Of a stretch of 64,000 bases of DNA, positions 1 through 11,455 are shown piece by piece. Made by a program: the position numbers and the translations under genes. A model generated the notes under the pieces. It saw nothing but the letters and a program-made list of their open reading frames with translations, had not been told where the DNA came from and ran no database searches. Origin of the DNA: Cryoendolithus antarcticus (lineage: Eukaryota > Ascomycota > Dothideomycetes > Cladosporiales > Cladosporiaceae); assembly GCA_002077065.1 (NCBI GenBank), contig NAJO01000083.1, forward strand, positions 1 to 64,000, read 5' to 3'. Every line of letters starts with the position of its first letter. Position 1 is the first letter of the stretch.

Positions 1-250
1 TAATGAAAGTAGCTAATACTCGCTAGGGAAGGCTCCTAGGAGAGAAATCGTAAAAACCGCGTATTCTCGGGGTCTTTAGAAAAGTGCGCTAGGTAGAATA
101 CGAGGTCTTCCTAAAAACCGCGATATAGAGTTAACGGGGCTACTTCGAAGCGTCCGAAACCGTTTTGTAGGGGTAGCTATAGCGCTCGAAGACGCGAAGA
201 CCCTGTTATATGCTCTCGCTATGATCTACGGAGTGCGTAGTGTCTCTAAG
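1..250. repeat. RIP-like relic of a repeated element
   Basis: Counted by eye, the first 250 bases contain no CpA dinucleotide, about 26 TpA and only about eight TpG, while CpG is retained. This is the signature of repeat-induced point mutation acting on CpA on both strands. The bias ends abruptly near base 251, where CpA reappears. A 9-base motif, taaaaaccg, occurs twice about 70 bases apart. No coding frame survives, so the parent element cannot be named. It is probably the edge of a transposon copy lying mostly to the left of the window. Confidence 0.6.
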
Positions 251-1094
251 CCAGACCACGAAGAGGATGTCGAAGCCGATCGTATACTTACATAGTAGAA
301 TGGCCTTCGTCACGAGCGTGTAGCTAAGGTGCTTGTTTTCACTTCGAAGAATGGGACGCTCCGGAAGTCAAGTCCTCATCTGTTCGAACACATTGCGAAG
401 GAGTGGCTGATGTGGGCGGCGTTCAAATGGACAGGTTCAGAAGGCGGCGCACAATGGATGTACGGGTATGCGGCGGAGAGTGTCCGAAGTGTTCTTTACT
501 AGCGAAATGTCCACGCAGAGTCAGTAGGTACCTTACTACACCATTCCCTTCCTGCATGTGTCTCTGCATCCTGTGCTTATATACACTACCTGATGAGCGC
601 GCTATGTGGGAGTAGAGCCTTGGTGAAAGTGGCTACGCCACACGCGAACGACTTCTCCGAACGATGCTCGTATTCGAGCTCGCGGACGGACTGCCAGCAT
701 CTCGTCACAACAACTCGCAGCGCAAATGCTCGGATCGGCGACCAGATCGTGCAATCATGTGCCCGACGTTGTCTACACTCGGACTGTTGGGTTGCAAAAG
801 GCAGGGGCGTGGGTGGTGCCTACCTTGTGAGCGGCTCCGGATAGAAATCTGCCCGTCACCTCCGTCTTTTTGCGAGATCCGGGCATGCTGACGTCGTTTA
901 CGCGAGCCTAAAGATCGCGATTGTGAACGAAAGTACATGCATGGACTGACCTGATTCGCGGCAATGCCTGGTCATAAAAGAACCAGCAGCCTAGTTGCAC
1001 GACTCGACGATTCATCGCACATCTACTCCAGATACTTGTAGGGATTTCATCCAACAACCATCAACGAACATCCGTCGCGTTCCTTCCGATCACG
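251..1094. other. Non-coding stretch, promoter side of lipase gene
   Basis: Base composition returns to that of the surrounding unique DNA. Only short overlapping open frames without recognisable motifs are present. The last few hundred bases should hold the promoter and leader of the lipase gene that starts at 1095. Confidence 0.4.
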
Positions 1095-2429
1095 ATGGAA
1101 GCCGGCAACAGCGACAAGGCAACACACCTCTGCATCCTCACGCATGGCATGTGGGGGAAGCCACTACATCTACAACATCTCAAGGAGACCCTCTCAAAGC
1201 AGTACCCGTCCGGCGAGCTATATGTCTTCGCGCCCAACTCGAATGCTGAATACCTCACCTACGATGGCATCGAGACGGGCGCGGAGCGTGTCACGCACGA
1301 GGTCGAAGCAAAGATCGCCGAGTTGACAGCAGCCGGTGCAAAGCTTGAGAAGATCAGCATCGCGGGCTATTCGTTAGGCGGTCTCGTCGCGCGATATGTA
1401 GTAGGCCTACTACACAAGAATGGTGTGTTCGACACACTCGAGCCCACGAACTTCACGACCTTCGCCACGCCACATCTGGGAACACGGGCGCATGGAACTG
1501 GATATGGTGGCACATTCTGGAATAACCTGGGCGCAAAGACACTCAGCGCTAGTGGTGCTCAAATGTTCCTTGCAGACTCGTTCAGAAATACCGGCAAACC
1601 GCTGCTGAGCACACTCGCGGACCCGAACAGCATCTTCATTCAAGGCTTGAAGCGATTCAAGAGGAAGAGTGTGTACGCGAACACCTTGAATGATCGCAGT
1701 GTGCCTTACTATACCGCCTGCATTACTCGTGTGGACCCATTCGTCGATCTCGATGCGGTAGATCTGCACTATCTCGAGGGCCAGGCACCGGACGAGGAAG
1801 TAATCCTCGATCCAGAAACCCCGGTCACTGCGAAGAAGACACCTCAAACCGCCCTCACGTTGTACCAGCGCTCTTCTCGATCTCTCACCAACGTCCCCTT
1901 CTACGCCCTCCTGACAGTCCTGCTACCCATTGGCGCCACTTTCTTCCTGGTGAATTCCGGCATCCAATCATTCCGCTCCGCAGCACGCATGAAGCTGCAT
2001 GAAGAGGGCAAGGCTGGTATCACAACGCACAAATACCGCATGCCACTTCTAGAAGACGCTCGCGGGATGCAAGATCGCGTGTACGAGCAGCTGAACAACA
2101 ATCAGCAAGAAGAGTACCTTCCCACGCCTCCGCCAGAGCCAGTATCGTCCTCTTCGTCCGCATCCTCATCTTCCACCCAGCTTCCGTCCGAAAAGAATCT
2201 AGCAAGACAGCAGTCCAAGAAGAACCACTCCCCTTGGCCGACGCTAGCGCTGAACGATCATCAATTCGCTATGATCGACGGCCTCGACAGCGTTGGGCTG
2301 ATCAAGTACCCATGTCACATCGATCAGGTCCGCCATACACACGCTGCGATTGTTGTCAGGAGTGAGAGGAGTAGCTACCCGCAGGGCAGGGCGGTCGTGA
2401 AGCATTGGGCCTCTAACTTCATACTATGA
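1095..2429 (+). CDS. DUF676-family serine lipase/esterase (Lpl1/Rog1-like)
   Basis: Single-exon protein of 444 residues. The N-terminus has the DUF676 opening with an LTHGMWG oxyanion-hole motif near residues 15-21, and the nucleophile elbow GYSLGG at about 91-96 makes Ser93 the likely catalytic serine. A late His in HTHAAIVV near residue 418 could complete the triad. A hydrophobic segment near 267-286 may anchor the protein in a membrane or on a lipid droplet, as in yeast Lpl1, a lipid-droplet phospholipase of this family. A low-complexity Ser-rich stretch lies near 350-370. Family membership is clear. The substrate (phospholipid or acylglycerol) is inferred only from yeast relatives. Confidence 0.88.
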   Translation: MEAGNSDKATHLCILTHGMWGKPLHLQHLKETLSKQYPSGELYVFAPNSNAEYLTYDGIETGAERVTHEVEAKIAELTAAGAKLEKISIAGYSLGGLVARYVVGLLHKNGVFDTLEPTNFTTFATPHLGTRAHGTGYGGTFWNNLGAKTLSASGAQMFLADSFRNTGKPLLSTLADPNSIFIQGLKRFKRKSVYANTLNDRSVPYYTACITRVDPFVDLDAVDLHYLEGQAPDEEVILDPETPVTAKKTPQTALTLYQRSSRSLTNVPFYALLTVLLPIGATFFLVNSGIQSFRSAARMKLHEEGKAGITTHKYRMPLLEDARGMQDRVYEQLNNNQQEEYLPTPPPEPVSSSSSASSSSTQLPSEKNLARQQSKKNHSPWPTLALNDHQFAMIDGLDSVGLIKYPCHIDQVRHTHAAIVVRSERSSYPQGRAVVKHWASNFIL

Positions 2430-2715
2430 GGCTGCTAGGCGTGAGCGATGGAGTTGGATAGTTTGGTTTGATATAGACAGATAGAATGACCTTGCGTCTG
2501 TGATGCATCAGATGAGTGAACCTTAGTATCTGCAAGCCTCTAAATCTTGTTCAGCAGGTTCAACTTTTGTCCATCGGCGCTACATTTCATGTCGTAGGGA
2601 TCTAGTCCGCTAAGCACAGCTCACTACAGCTAGATCACAGCAATGCAGAATAATCCACATCATCGGTTCCTCACAGGTGAACGTCTCCGCGGCAACCTCC
2701 ACTAACCCCGCCACC
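2430..2715. other. Convergent 3' gap between lipase and PSD2 genes
   Basis: The 286 bases between two stop codons of converging genes hold both 3' untranslated regions. No other signal was recognised. Confidence 0.4.
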
Positions 2716-5700
2716 TCAATGAAACCCAGCCGGCATCCCACTCCCAAACGTCTTGCTTGGCGCCAGACTCCCCTCAATCCTCCGCTTAGCATCCTGCACC
2801 TCCTCATTCGTAGGATTCTGCTTCTGCATATCCGGCCGATACGGCTCAACGCCAGGCGAATGCCCGATACTCATGCCAACGCTGATCAGAGTCTCCAGCG
2901 CACCGGCAGAATTGCTAGCGAGATCGGCGTCGTATTGCATGACGCCTGGTTCGCAGAGGAGCAGGATGGTCGAGCCGCCGAATTTGAAGTAGCCGAGCTC
3001 TTCGCCGCGGCGGACGTTGTCACCTGGCTCACGCGTGATGACGGTGCTGCCTACCATCATGGCGCCGACGCAGATGACCATGACGCGTCTGTGGGAGACG
3101 GTGTCGATGGGGACAACGACGCGGATATTCTCGCCGTAGACGTCCAGGGCTGAGCGAATGGCCATGGGATTGACGGTGTAGTACTCGCCATCGATCAGCT
3201 TGGGCTTGCCCATCACGCCGTCCACGGGAATGTGGAAGCGGTGGTAGTCTTGCGGCGCCAGACGGAAGATACCCAAAGAGCCACCATGATATCGTTTCGC
3301 ATCTTCGGGGTAAGCGCTCCCGAGAAGTCGCTCTACGCTAAACTCCCGTCCCTTGACCCAGATTCGCTGCGCTTCGTCCATGCGGTTGAAGACCACGCTC
3401 CGGCAGTCAGCGGGACTGACGATGATGTGAGAGTTCTCCGGTGCGGAGCAAGGTCGGGCATCCGGCTTCAACTTTCTATAGAAGAACTCGTTGAAGTTCC
3501 TGAAGTTCTTGATGGGTTCGAGCACTTCGCCCATGTTGAGCTGGTGGAAGTTGATGAAACCCGGGATTTGCGAGGCGGACGCTGGGTCGTCGTATTTGCG
3601 ACCTTGCTTGAAGGAGAGAGAACGTAGAAGTTTGCGAACTAGAAATGATTCGTTAGCTGTGCCATTACAGTGTTGCAAGCATGCACTTACTCTTGTCCTT
3701 CTCCATCCTTCGGCTCTTCAGGCCCTTGTACAGCAGTCTGATGCCAAGTCGGACGTAAACGCTCATGCGCTCTTCATTGATCATGCCCGTTATGCGGTCT
3801 TGGACCAGAATGTTCGCGCTATTTGCACCTAGCTTGTAGCCACCGTAAGACACCTACAACACTTGTCAGCCCCAACGATGCGTGCGATCAAACAACACAG
3901 ATCACTCACCTTCGAGATCACCTTACTATACCACTTCCTCTGCGCCTGACTACTCGTCACAAATCCAGCCATGACGAGATTATTCACAGCGCGCCAATCA
4001 CTGCTCGCACAAGTAGCGATGTGAGTGACGATGTCAGCATCTGTGGTGTTCTTGCCGCGCGCGAGTCGAGGCTGATGGCATATCGGGCACTCGTGAATCT
4101 CGACAACATGCTCCTCTTTTGTCTCGTCCTCTTGCAGGTCATTGTCATCGCCCTCATCACCATTGAGGTCGTCCTCAGGCAGAGTATCGCCTCCCACCCC
4201 AGCATCGCCGAGATCGCTGACTTCAAGCTTGGGGACTATACGGTTGTTTGGACCAAGGTTTGCAGGCGGGCCAGATTGCATACGAGGCGTGGTGTTACCA
4301 GGACTATCATTCGGAGAGCTCGCACTTGCATCCTTCCCCATCGCAGCGCTGATCTTACTCCGCCACTGCGGAGTATGCAGGCTCTTCTGCGTTTCGACCG
4401 ACTTCTGCAATTGCTCTTCCAACGAAATTACAGCTTGGTCCATGGTCAAATACTCCTCGCCATTATTCTCCACCTTCCAGCGAGTGAAGAAGCCATCGAT
4501 CGTGCTGTTATGCAGAGTGGAGCCAAGCGTGTCAAGCATAGTCACCAGCTCAACTTTGTCAATCTTGCCACTCTCATCAGCATCGTACTGGCGTAACATG
4601 ACTCGCCAGAACTGTTGACGAAGTGCTTGGTAGGGCAAGTACTTCGCCCGGATGTACAGCACCGGCTTGTGCTTCTCTTCCCATCGCTGCTTGTTCTTCA
4701 GATCCAGCGGAATATCGTATGGAAAGAGTTCCGGATCGTCATTCTCGTTCATGCTCGATTGCCGCGAGAGACCAACGGGGGGATTTGAGGGATTCGTAGG
4801 ATCCGACGTAGGCGCACTTGTGGGTATCTGACGAGGCTGCTCATTGACCGAGCTGCTCGAGGGTTCGTGCCTCAGCGACGGACGCGATAAATTGTTGAGA
4901 CTGTTACTACTAGAGTTCCGAGTCAATCTCGAGAGGTTGGTCTGCGAGTTGTTCCGACTACTCCGACCGAGAGCGTCACGGCTAGCAGCGCGTGAGAGTG
5001 GTATGCGAAACCGCCGTCGGCGCTGGTGCTCTTCCTCCGATGCAGTGACATGATCAGGATCTGGGAGCCGGTATAGCCCTGTCTCGGGATCTGCTTCGGG
5101 TGCCAGATTCTTGATCTTGTCTACAGGGAAGTTGGCCGTGCCGACAAAATCATTGCCACTGAACTTGTCTCGATCAACGACGGCAAAGTTCAGACTGTAG
5201 TTGATTTCGTGTTTCTGCACCTGGAAGATCAATTTCTCGTCATACACCGGGTTCAGGCTGTGTCGCACTACTTTCGTTCGGTACGTCTTCTTGCCCAGTG
5301 ATGTCACGACAAACGGGTCCATGTCGAATGTCGTACGAGTCATGTTCTTCTCGGGTGGCAAATCCGTGATCCTGTTGATTTCCAAGAAGAGCACTCCGGC
5401 AACGTCGCTCATGCCACTGAACTCGTATGCTTTCAACTTGCTTTTGTGCCTCAGTCTCTTCAGCTTCGCCTTCCGCCTTTTCTTGCGTGCTTCCTCTGGC
5501 TCAGGCGTTCCCAAAGGTGTTCGCGTGCCATCATCGGTCCCATCTGATGGTTCCTTGTCGTCATCCTCCTCGCTTAGATCATCCAAGTCTCGGCTGGGCA
5601 GGCGAGCCAGCAGATCCTCCTCCCCATCCTCATCGTCGAGTGGATCAGCTACTACGCCGGTGAGCTTCTGAAGGAGGTGCTGAGAATTGGCTCCGGTGTT

Positions 5701-6306
5701 CAGTGGATCGTACAGAGTGAACTGCAGTAGAACTTCGCCAGATACGCTGCTCTCCTTCTTCCCTTTCCGCCGGCCACTTCGCTTGCTCTGTAGTGGGAGC
5801 CAGGCAGGCTCGGGAGTGACAGTGCCTGAGTGAAAGATATCCTCCAGGTCCAGATCGAACTCGCCCATGTAGTCGTTGCGGAAGCGGTCTTTATCCCAGC
5901 AGACAGCTTCCAGTAGGGCATTGTCCGCAGTCGTGATTGGTAGCTCGAACGTCTGATTCCATTCCGGGTTCAGTGTCTTGGAGACCACACTCGTTGCCTC
6001 CTTGGCGTCTCCCAATGTCAGGACCAAGAATGGATCAGATGTGCCGCTCTTGTCTTTGGGTGCGAGGTTCCTGCCCTTCAGCACTTGCACTCTCAGCACC
6101 AGGCCCATGTTCTTATGATCGCCTTGCGAGGTGGCGGAGGAGATACTCCCATTGCCATTGGTCGACTTCATAGCTCCGTTGCGTGGAGGAGAAGGTTGTC
6201 GACTTGGTGGCGAAGACCTCTCTCCATTGCCATTGTTTACATTGTCTTTACCCTTGAACCGCTGCAACGTAGACGAGAGGTGTGCGGGGAGGTGAGGACG
6301 CGGCAT
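2716..6306 (-). CDS. psd2: Phosphatidylserine decarboxylase 2 with C2 domains and EF-hand
   Basis: Decarboxylates phosphatidylserine to phosphatidylethanolamine in the endosome/Golgi branch of phospholipid synthesis. Three exons, 6306-3910, 3853-3691 and 3638-2716, give 1160 residues; the introns are 56 and 52 nt. In order: a first C2 domain near residues 65-190 ([10 protein letters not shown]), an acidic linker, a second C2 domain near 300-420 (FDMDPFVV), a Ser/Asn-rich linker, a complete EF-hand loop ([12 protein letters not shown]), a C2HC-like finger (CPICHQPRL then HIATC), then the catalytic domain. The decarboxylase shows the DYRFH-type motif DYHRFH near 984-989 and the self-cleavage motif GGST near 1074-1077, whose Ser becomes the pyruvoyl group. 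All landmarks expected of fungal Psd2 are intact. The start is the ATG at 6306. Confidence 0.93.
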
Positions 6307-8820
6307 GATCGCTGCGCTGGTCTGCTTGGCAGAGAGGACGGGATGTCCAAGGATCGCTTATCTAGGGAACCTCAGGTTTCAGGAATCAGAGAAGTGCCAT
6401 ACAGCTCACAAATGAATGATCTTGGTCCGGTGGGCGGTCCCGGCGAGTTGATCACTCATGACAGCTTCTGGATGACACCGTCACCAATAACATATACCGC
6501 CCTGTACTTCAGGATGCTGGCGGGTGTGGAATCTGGAGAGCTGGGGGCCCAGCATGGTCAGTGCAACACCGTCTCCACTGCGGAAGGAGCTGTCTCGAAT
6601 GATGCATTTCCTATGCGTGTCAATAGCATATGGTCGGATCACGATTGTAACACGGTACTGATTGTTCCACGCAACGAAAGGAGCAAGTGGAGCGCCGAGC
6701 AACTTCACTGTAGCACCATGTTCGCGGCGCGACGATAGATCTCGAACACTGCACCACCAACGCATAGCCACCTGCAGTCTATCACAGTGGCCCCGTCCTC
6801 GACCTGAGGAGCTTCACGCAGGGTTAGAGGTGTACAGCTCACGAAACGTAGCATCACTGCGTTATCCAGTCCACTGCTCAGCAGCATTCTGCGGCCGTCC
6901 AGCGGTATGCAGGCACGATCAAATTTCAGGTGAGTCACTGGATCCGTCTTTGCGAAGAGGACGAAGCCAAGTGTTCTACTTCACGTCTGTTCATTCCACC
7001 CTTCACTCGAGGCCAGCCCAGACATGATGTCTAACTCTCGTTCCATCCATCTTTCCACCTCGTTCGTGCACAGTAGTGGCACGATGACCCTGGACCTGCA
7101 TCAACGCAGAAGTCCTGGTCATCCGATGCCGCAACAGCGACGAGGTTTTCTTTCCCAAAGGTAGCAAAAACGAGGGCGAGACGCTTGAAGCTGCAGCCAT
7201 ACCTGAAAATTACGAGGAGACCGACTACCAAGCAGCGCTGTTGCCACTCGCTGTGGCTTCTCTCGCAACCCGTGGAGAGCCCATCGGCTTAGGGTCGTCG
7301 TCGGACACAACTGATACTTTGCGCGCACACACTTAGCCAGTGGCTGTGACGCAAAGAGCCAGCAGTGGGGCGCACAAGATCATCTTCTGGTTCGCAGCCA
7401 CAGCGGGTTCTTTGGCGGTGCCCGATGCAGACACCCAGCAAGAAGACGAAGACTTCGAGGTGTTATGGGCCTCGTTCCAGGAGAGTCAGGACAAGCTCAC
7501 ATTCGACGACGATAAGGCGGTTGCGGCGTACGTGATCGATGCCATTACCAGTGCTCTTCGAGACAACAACCTTCTGTCGATCTATCCTCGGCCACTTCCA
7601 CTGAGCTTCATGTCGATCGAGGATTTTTCCCAGCCCACCTCCAAGCCATATTGATCTCGACAAAACTGCCTCCCGTCGTTCTTGCAGTCCCTTTGTCGGT
7701 GATCAAGCAGACTCGACAGGCGTTCTGGTGGTATCGGTGCCTGCATATTGGAAACATGAGACAGTCGCGGCAGACTGATCGTCGTCGTGACGAAGTCGGA
7801 TAACCTGAGCTTTTATGCAGACAAACGGCGTCCGTTGAAGATTCGACCCTATATCAGCACTACCACAACCCATTTATCGCATGATTTGGATAAGGTCGAT
7901 ATCGCTATATGCAGAGAGATCCAAAATACCTCAGGCCGGCGTCGATCGGACGTCGATGTGGCTGCAATCGTTTGCATGGTCGCTGCTCTCTTTCTTGTCG
8001 AGATAGCTTACTCACGCTCGTGCAGGTCGCTAGATATGTAAATGAGGGTGGATGTGTGAGGTATCTCAGGTCGTTTTACGGTCGAGAGACGGACTTAAGC
8101 GTGTGGATCTTAACATGAGTAACGAGCCGCACCTCAGGCCACTCGACATGGATGACGGACGGTGTGAGGGACTACACTGATTCTGAGAGGTCACATCGTG
8201 AAAGCGAATTACTTGGCAGCGTTACCAAGCCATTGCTAAAGTAACAGGGCTGCACCTTCGCTTGCGGCGTTTGCCATGGTGTATGTGAGCGAGCGCGCAC
8301 TCACATGGCGATGGATTCCTACCGTAGGGTGTGCAATGGGTGGTCTTTTGCGCTAGGTGCATCCTTCGAGCTCGTAGTAATCTACACAAGGTTCCCAAAG
8401 GTGCAGTACCGTCCACCGCATGATCCTTCGCATATCCCATCCGCTGATCACCATCCATGATGTGGAGTCCGCCGAGCAAAGTTCGGAGGCGCAGCAATGC
8501 AAGCAACGCATTCTTGCGCCCAGCTCTTGCTTGGCAACCCCATCACTGACTTCAAACGTATCTCCACAGACTGCTTGCCAGCGGGAACCAGTTCCGTCTA
8601 GAGGATCGCGTGGTCTACTGGTTTGGAGAGTCAATTTTGGCTATGATCAGTGAGTCGGAGTATTTGAGAGTCGTCCCCGCTGGGAAATCGCGATATAAGT
8701 ACCGGTAGCCTCATGCGACGTATTGGGAGGAGGTAGTATCCCTTCGTACCTTCGGACAGCATAGCAGACCCGTCGTCGAACAACCTCGTCTCTTACCTAT
8801 ACTCATCTTTAGGTTGGAAA
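6307..8820. other. Long stretch without a supportable gene
   Basis: About 2.5 kb between the PSD2 start and the Zn2Cys6 regulator. It holds several overlapping frames of 60-120 codons on both strands, mostly opening at non-ATG codons and with no recognisable domains. The least random is a plus-strand frame at 7340-7654 with an acidic segment (DADTQQEDEDFEVL), but it opens at GTG and has no known motif. A TATAAG sequence at 8694-8699 lies 127 bases before the regulator start. No RIP-like CpA loss was noticed here. Confidence 0.4.
8694..8699 (+). promoter_or_regulatory. Candidate TATA box of Zn2Cys6 regulator
   Basis: The sequence tataag lies 127 bases upstream of the ATG at 8821, a usual distance for a fungal core promoter. 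It is supported by position and sequence only. Confidence 0.3.
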
Positions 8821-10760
8821 ATGTCTGGTCAGGCCTGCGGCAGAGCATGCCTGGCATGTCGCTCTATCAAGATCAAGTGCGAGCTTGGAACCCACGGTGG
8901 TCCACCGCCATGCGAGAGGTGTACCCGACTCGGCAAAGACTGCACTGTGGACGCACCGCGTCGTCAGAAGGACCGTGTTGCAGAATTGGAGGCTAAGGTG
9001 GAGGCTCTGACTAAAATGCTCGCCTCTCAGCAAATCCATGACAAGCAGAATGAGCCAAGGACGGAGATTGAAGCCACTGTTCCACAGCAAGGTCAACACT
9101 ACGGCGACATGCCCAAGAAAAGGAAGCTCGAGCCTGCATCTGACGGACCTATCGAGCCTGCTTGGAAGATCGACCTCTTCGACTCCTCCAGCGCATCAGC
9201 GCAAGTCCTAGCCACCGCTGACTTGTTCAAAGCTGTCAGCCTGGATTCTCTGGTGTCTTACGACTTGCAGCAACTAATACTAGATCGGTACAAGTTCACG
9301 CTTTGTCGCCTGTATCCTGTCGTGTCTCTCCATCCTGCCTGTGGTCTGACAGAGTTAAGGTCATGTCACCAATCCTGTTACACGCAATCATTCTTGCCGC
9401 TGCACATGGCATACTCTCGATAGAGGATTTCGATGCCGTAGCACTATCATTCATTGGGACCATTTCGACCGAGGTGCTGTCGGGTGGCAAGAAGTCGATC
9501 GAGTTACTCCAGGCACTCCAAGTAGCATCCCTATGGTACTGTGCACCCCGCACACACCAGAGTATTGCGACGTTGTTCCAGTTTTTGAATGTGGCACAAG
9601 TCATGGCCCTAGATCTGGGCTGTGGTGGTGACTTGGATCCGCCAGGCGAGTTTGTACCACCCGAATTAGCAGTTGGACACACAGTGCCAGCCAAGCGTGG
9701 CTGGCTTGTGTGCTTTGTCCTGGGGGCGAGCTCCCTCTTCCACCGCCGACGACCCGGCGATCAGAGATGGACTACGCATCACAGCGAGTGTCTGCATGCC
9801 TTGGAGACGTCGCCGGATGCACGAGAAGGTGACAGACTCCTCGCCTTACACATTCGTGGCGAGCGCCTCGGCCTGAATATACTTCAGAGACTGGCGCTTT
9901 CTGAAAGCATACCAAGCGCAACTATTGGCGAGCCTCTCACAAGCTTGACCATACAAGACCTCGAGAGGGAAGTGCACGAATGGAGAGCGTTGATACCGTC
10001 CGACCTTGACCACCCAAATTTGCAGACAGTGGCTTTCGCTGCCGAAATCCTCATTCACGAAGCTGTTCTACATACCGGCACTAACAAACAAAGCTTTGCG
10101 GTCCCGTATCTGCCACACCGTCTGTTCATAGGCGGGTATCCTACGCCAAAGGTGACCTCAGAGCACGTGTACTCTCTACAAGCCCTCAAGCAAGCCTGCC
10201 ACAACACCATCGAGGCTGCATGCAGCGTGTCAAAAGAGGACTTTTTGGCTCTTCCGTACTTTCTTTTCGCACCCCGCATAGCGTACGCTGCCTTCATCCT
10301 GGCCAAGATCCACATTGCAGTGACGGCACCCGGCAATACCCTTGGCGTCATCATGAGCCCGAGCGAAGTCCAGCTAGACTACTATCTCGCAAAGATCGTG
10401 ACTTTCAACGAGAGAACGAGATATGATGGGTCCCCTGGGGCAGCTACACGCGTACTCGAAGGCTGCCCGATGCTCAGTGCTTGGCTGGTGCAGTATGAGC
10501 AACAACTGGCGACGTCCTCTGACACGATCAGTCCCACGTACGATTCCAGCACGATGGATGACATGCCGACGGAAGCGGTACTTGCGATGGTCTCTCCGAA
10601 TGAGAGCAAGCTCGTCGTATCAGACGTTACCTTGCCGGATCTTAGCTGGAACTGGGACGCCTTCTTGGACTTTGGACCCTGTGCAGGCGACTTCGATTTG
10701 ACGGAGTTCTTCGCATTTGGCGACGTGGGTGGCGCGACGGGCAAAGTCAACGCGGGATAG
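8821..10760 (+). CDS. Zn2Cys6 transcription factor, apparent frameshift near 9360
   Basis: The N-terminus carries a full binuclear cluster (C-x2-C-x6-C, then C-x2-C-x6-C, residues about 12-43), a short coiled-coil linker (VAELEAKVEALTK) and a basic nuclear localisation motif (PKKRKLE). This frame runs to 9423. The rest of the protein, the middle homology region typical of fungal regulators (WYCAPRTHQSIATLF, MALDLGCGG, RRPGDQRWTTHHSECL, ETSPDA), lies in another frame that runs to 10760. The family pattern passes from YPVVSLHPACGLTELR in the first frame directly to MSPILLHAIILAA in the second at about 9360-9363. No credible intron bridges the two, because the possible acceptors have branch sequences too close to the AG. 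This means a one-base indel, either in the genome (a recently broken gene) or in the assembly. The target genes are unknown. Confidence 0.75.
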
Positions 10761-11455
10761 ATGGTTCATGTACAGCCTTGCCTGAGCTATCAGCGTCAGC
10801 ACGACTGCTCACCTCTCCGCTGGCTCTGTCTCTCTCTGCTCCATCATCGGCATCACGATCGTTAGATTCCGCTCTGTCTACGACGACCGTTCGAGAAGTC
10901 GAAGCTGCTATACTGCATGCAGCACTTTCACTGGTGTACAGGGTGTGACGACTCGATCGACATCTTCAAGTCGCATTGAGTTGATGTATCTCAGAACCCC
11001 TCGACATTCCTACCGGCATCGTCGCCGCAATCCGCACGTGCTTCGCTGTATGACTCCTGGCATGCGTCAGCTGCGAGCGAACGACCGTCCGCGGATTGAC
11101 GAAGATACCATGCAACACGACACGCCTGTGGCGACTGACATTGCTGCAGCGGCGTGCGGATGGATGCGATGCGTAAGCGGAGGAGGCTGGGCCACATTCA
11201 TGATCACACCTGGTCACTACGTACGAATACTACATGTGAGCTAACGTGGATCATTCGAGCTGTCTTCTCCGTTACTCCCAGCGACGAGCCTGGTGATTGG
11301 GTACCATAATAAGGCAGCAAAACTAGGACCACGATTAGGTACAACGAGAAAGATTCTGCCGTTGCCCTTCTTCAGGACGTAAGACTCGTGCCATCGCTGT
11401 CCGCGAGATCATAGACTGACCTCTCGTTTCTCTGCAATGTGTGCCGCCTCCTCGC
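10761..11455. other. Convergent gap between regulator and 738-residue ORF
   Basis: The 695 bases between two converging stop codons show only short random frames. No RNA gene or repeat was recognised. Confidence 0.35.

Noticed and set aside
6481..6938. Overlapping minus-strand frames of 77-96 codons upstream of PSD2
   Set aside because: Neither shows a family motif, and they overlap each other in different frames; a decayed gene is possible but not supportable.
7340..7654. 104-codon plus-strand frame with an acidic segment
   Set aside because: It opens at GTG, has no recognisable domain, no supporting splice partner, and frames of this length occur by chance at this base composition.
9288..9352. 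Possible intron (GTACAAG to CTGACAG) to explain the regulator frame change
   Set aside because: It would remove the conserved YPVV region, and the only branch-like CTGAC lies directly against the acceptor.
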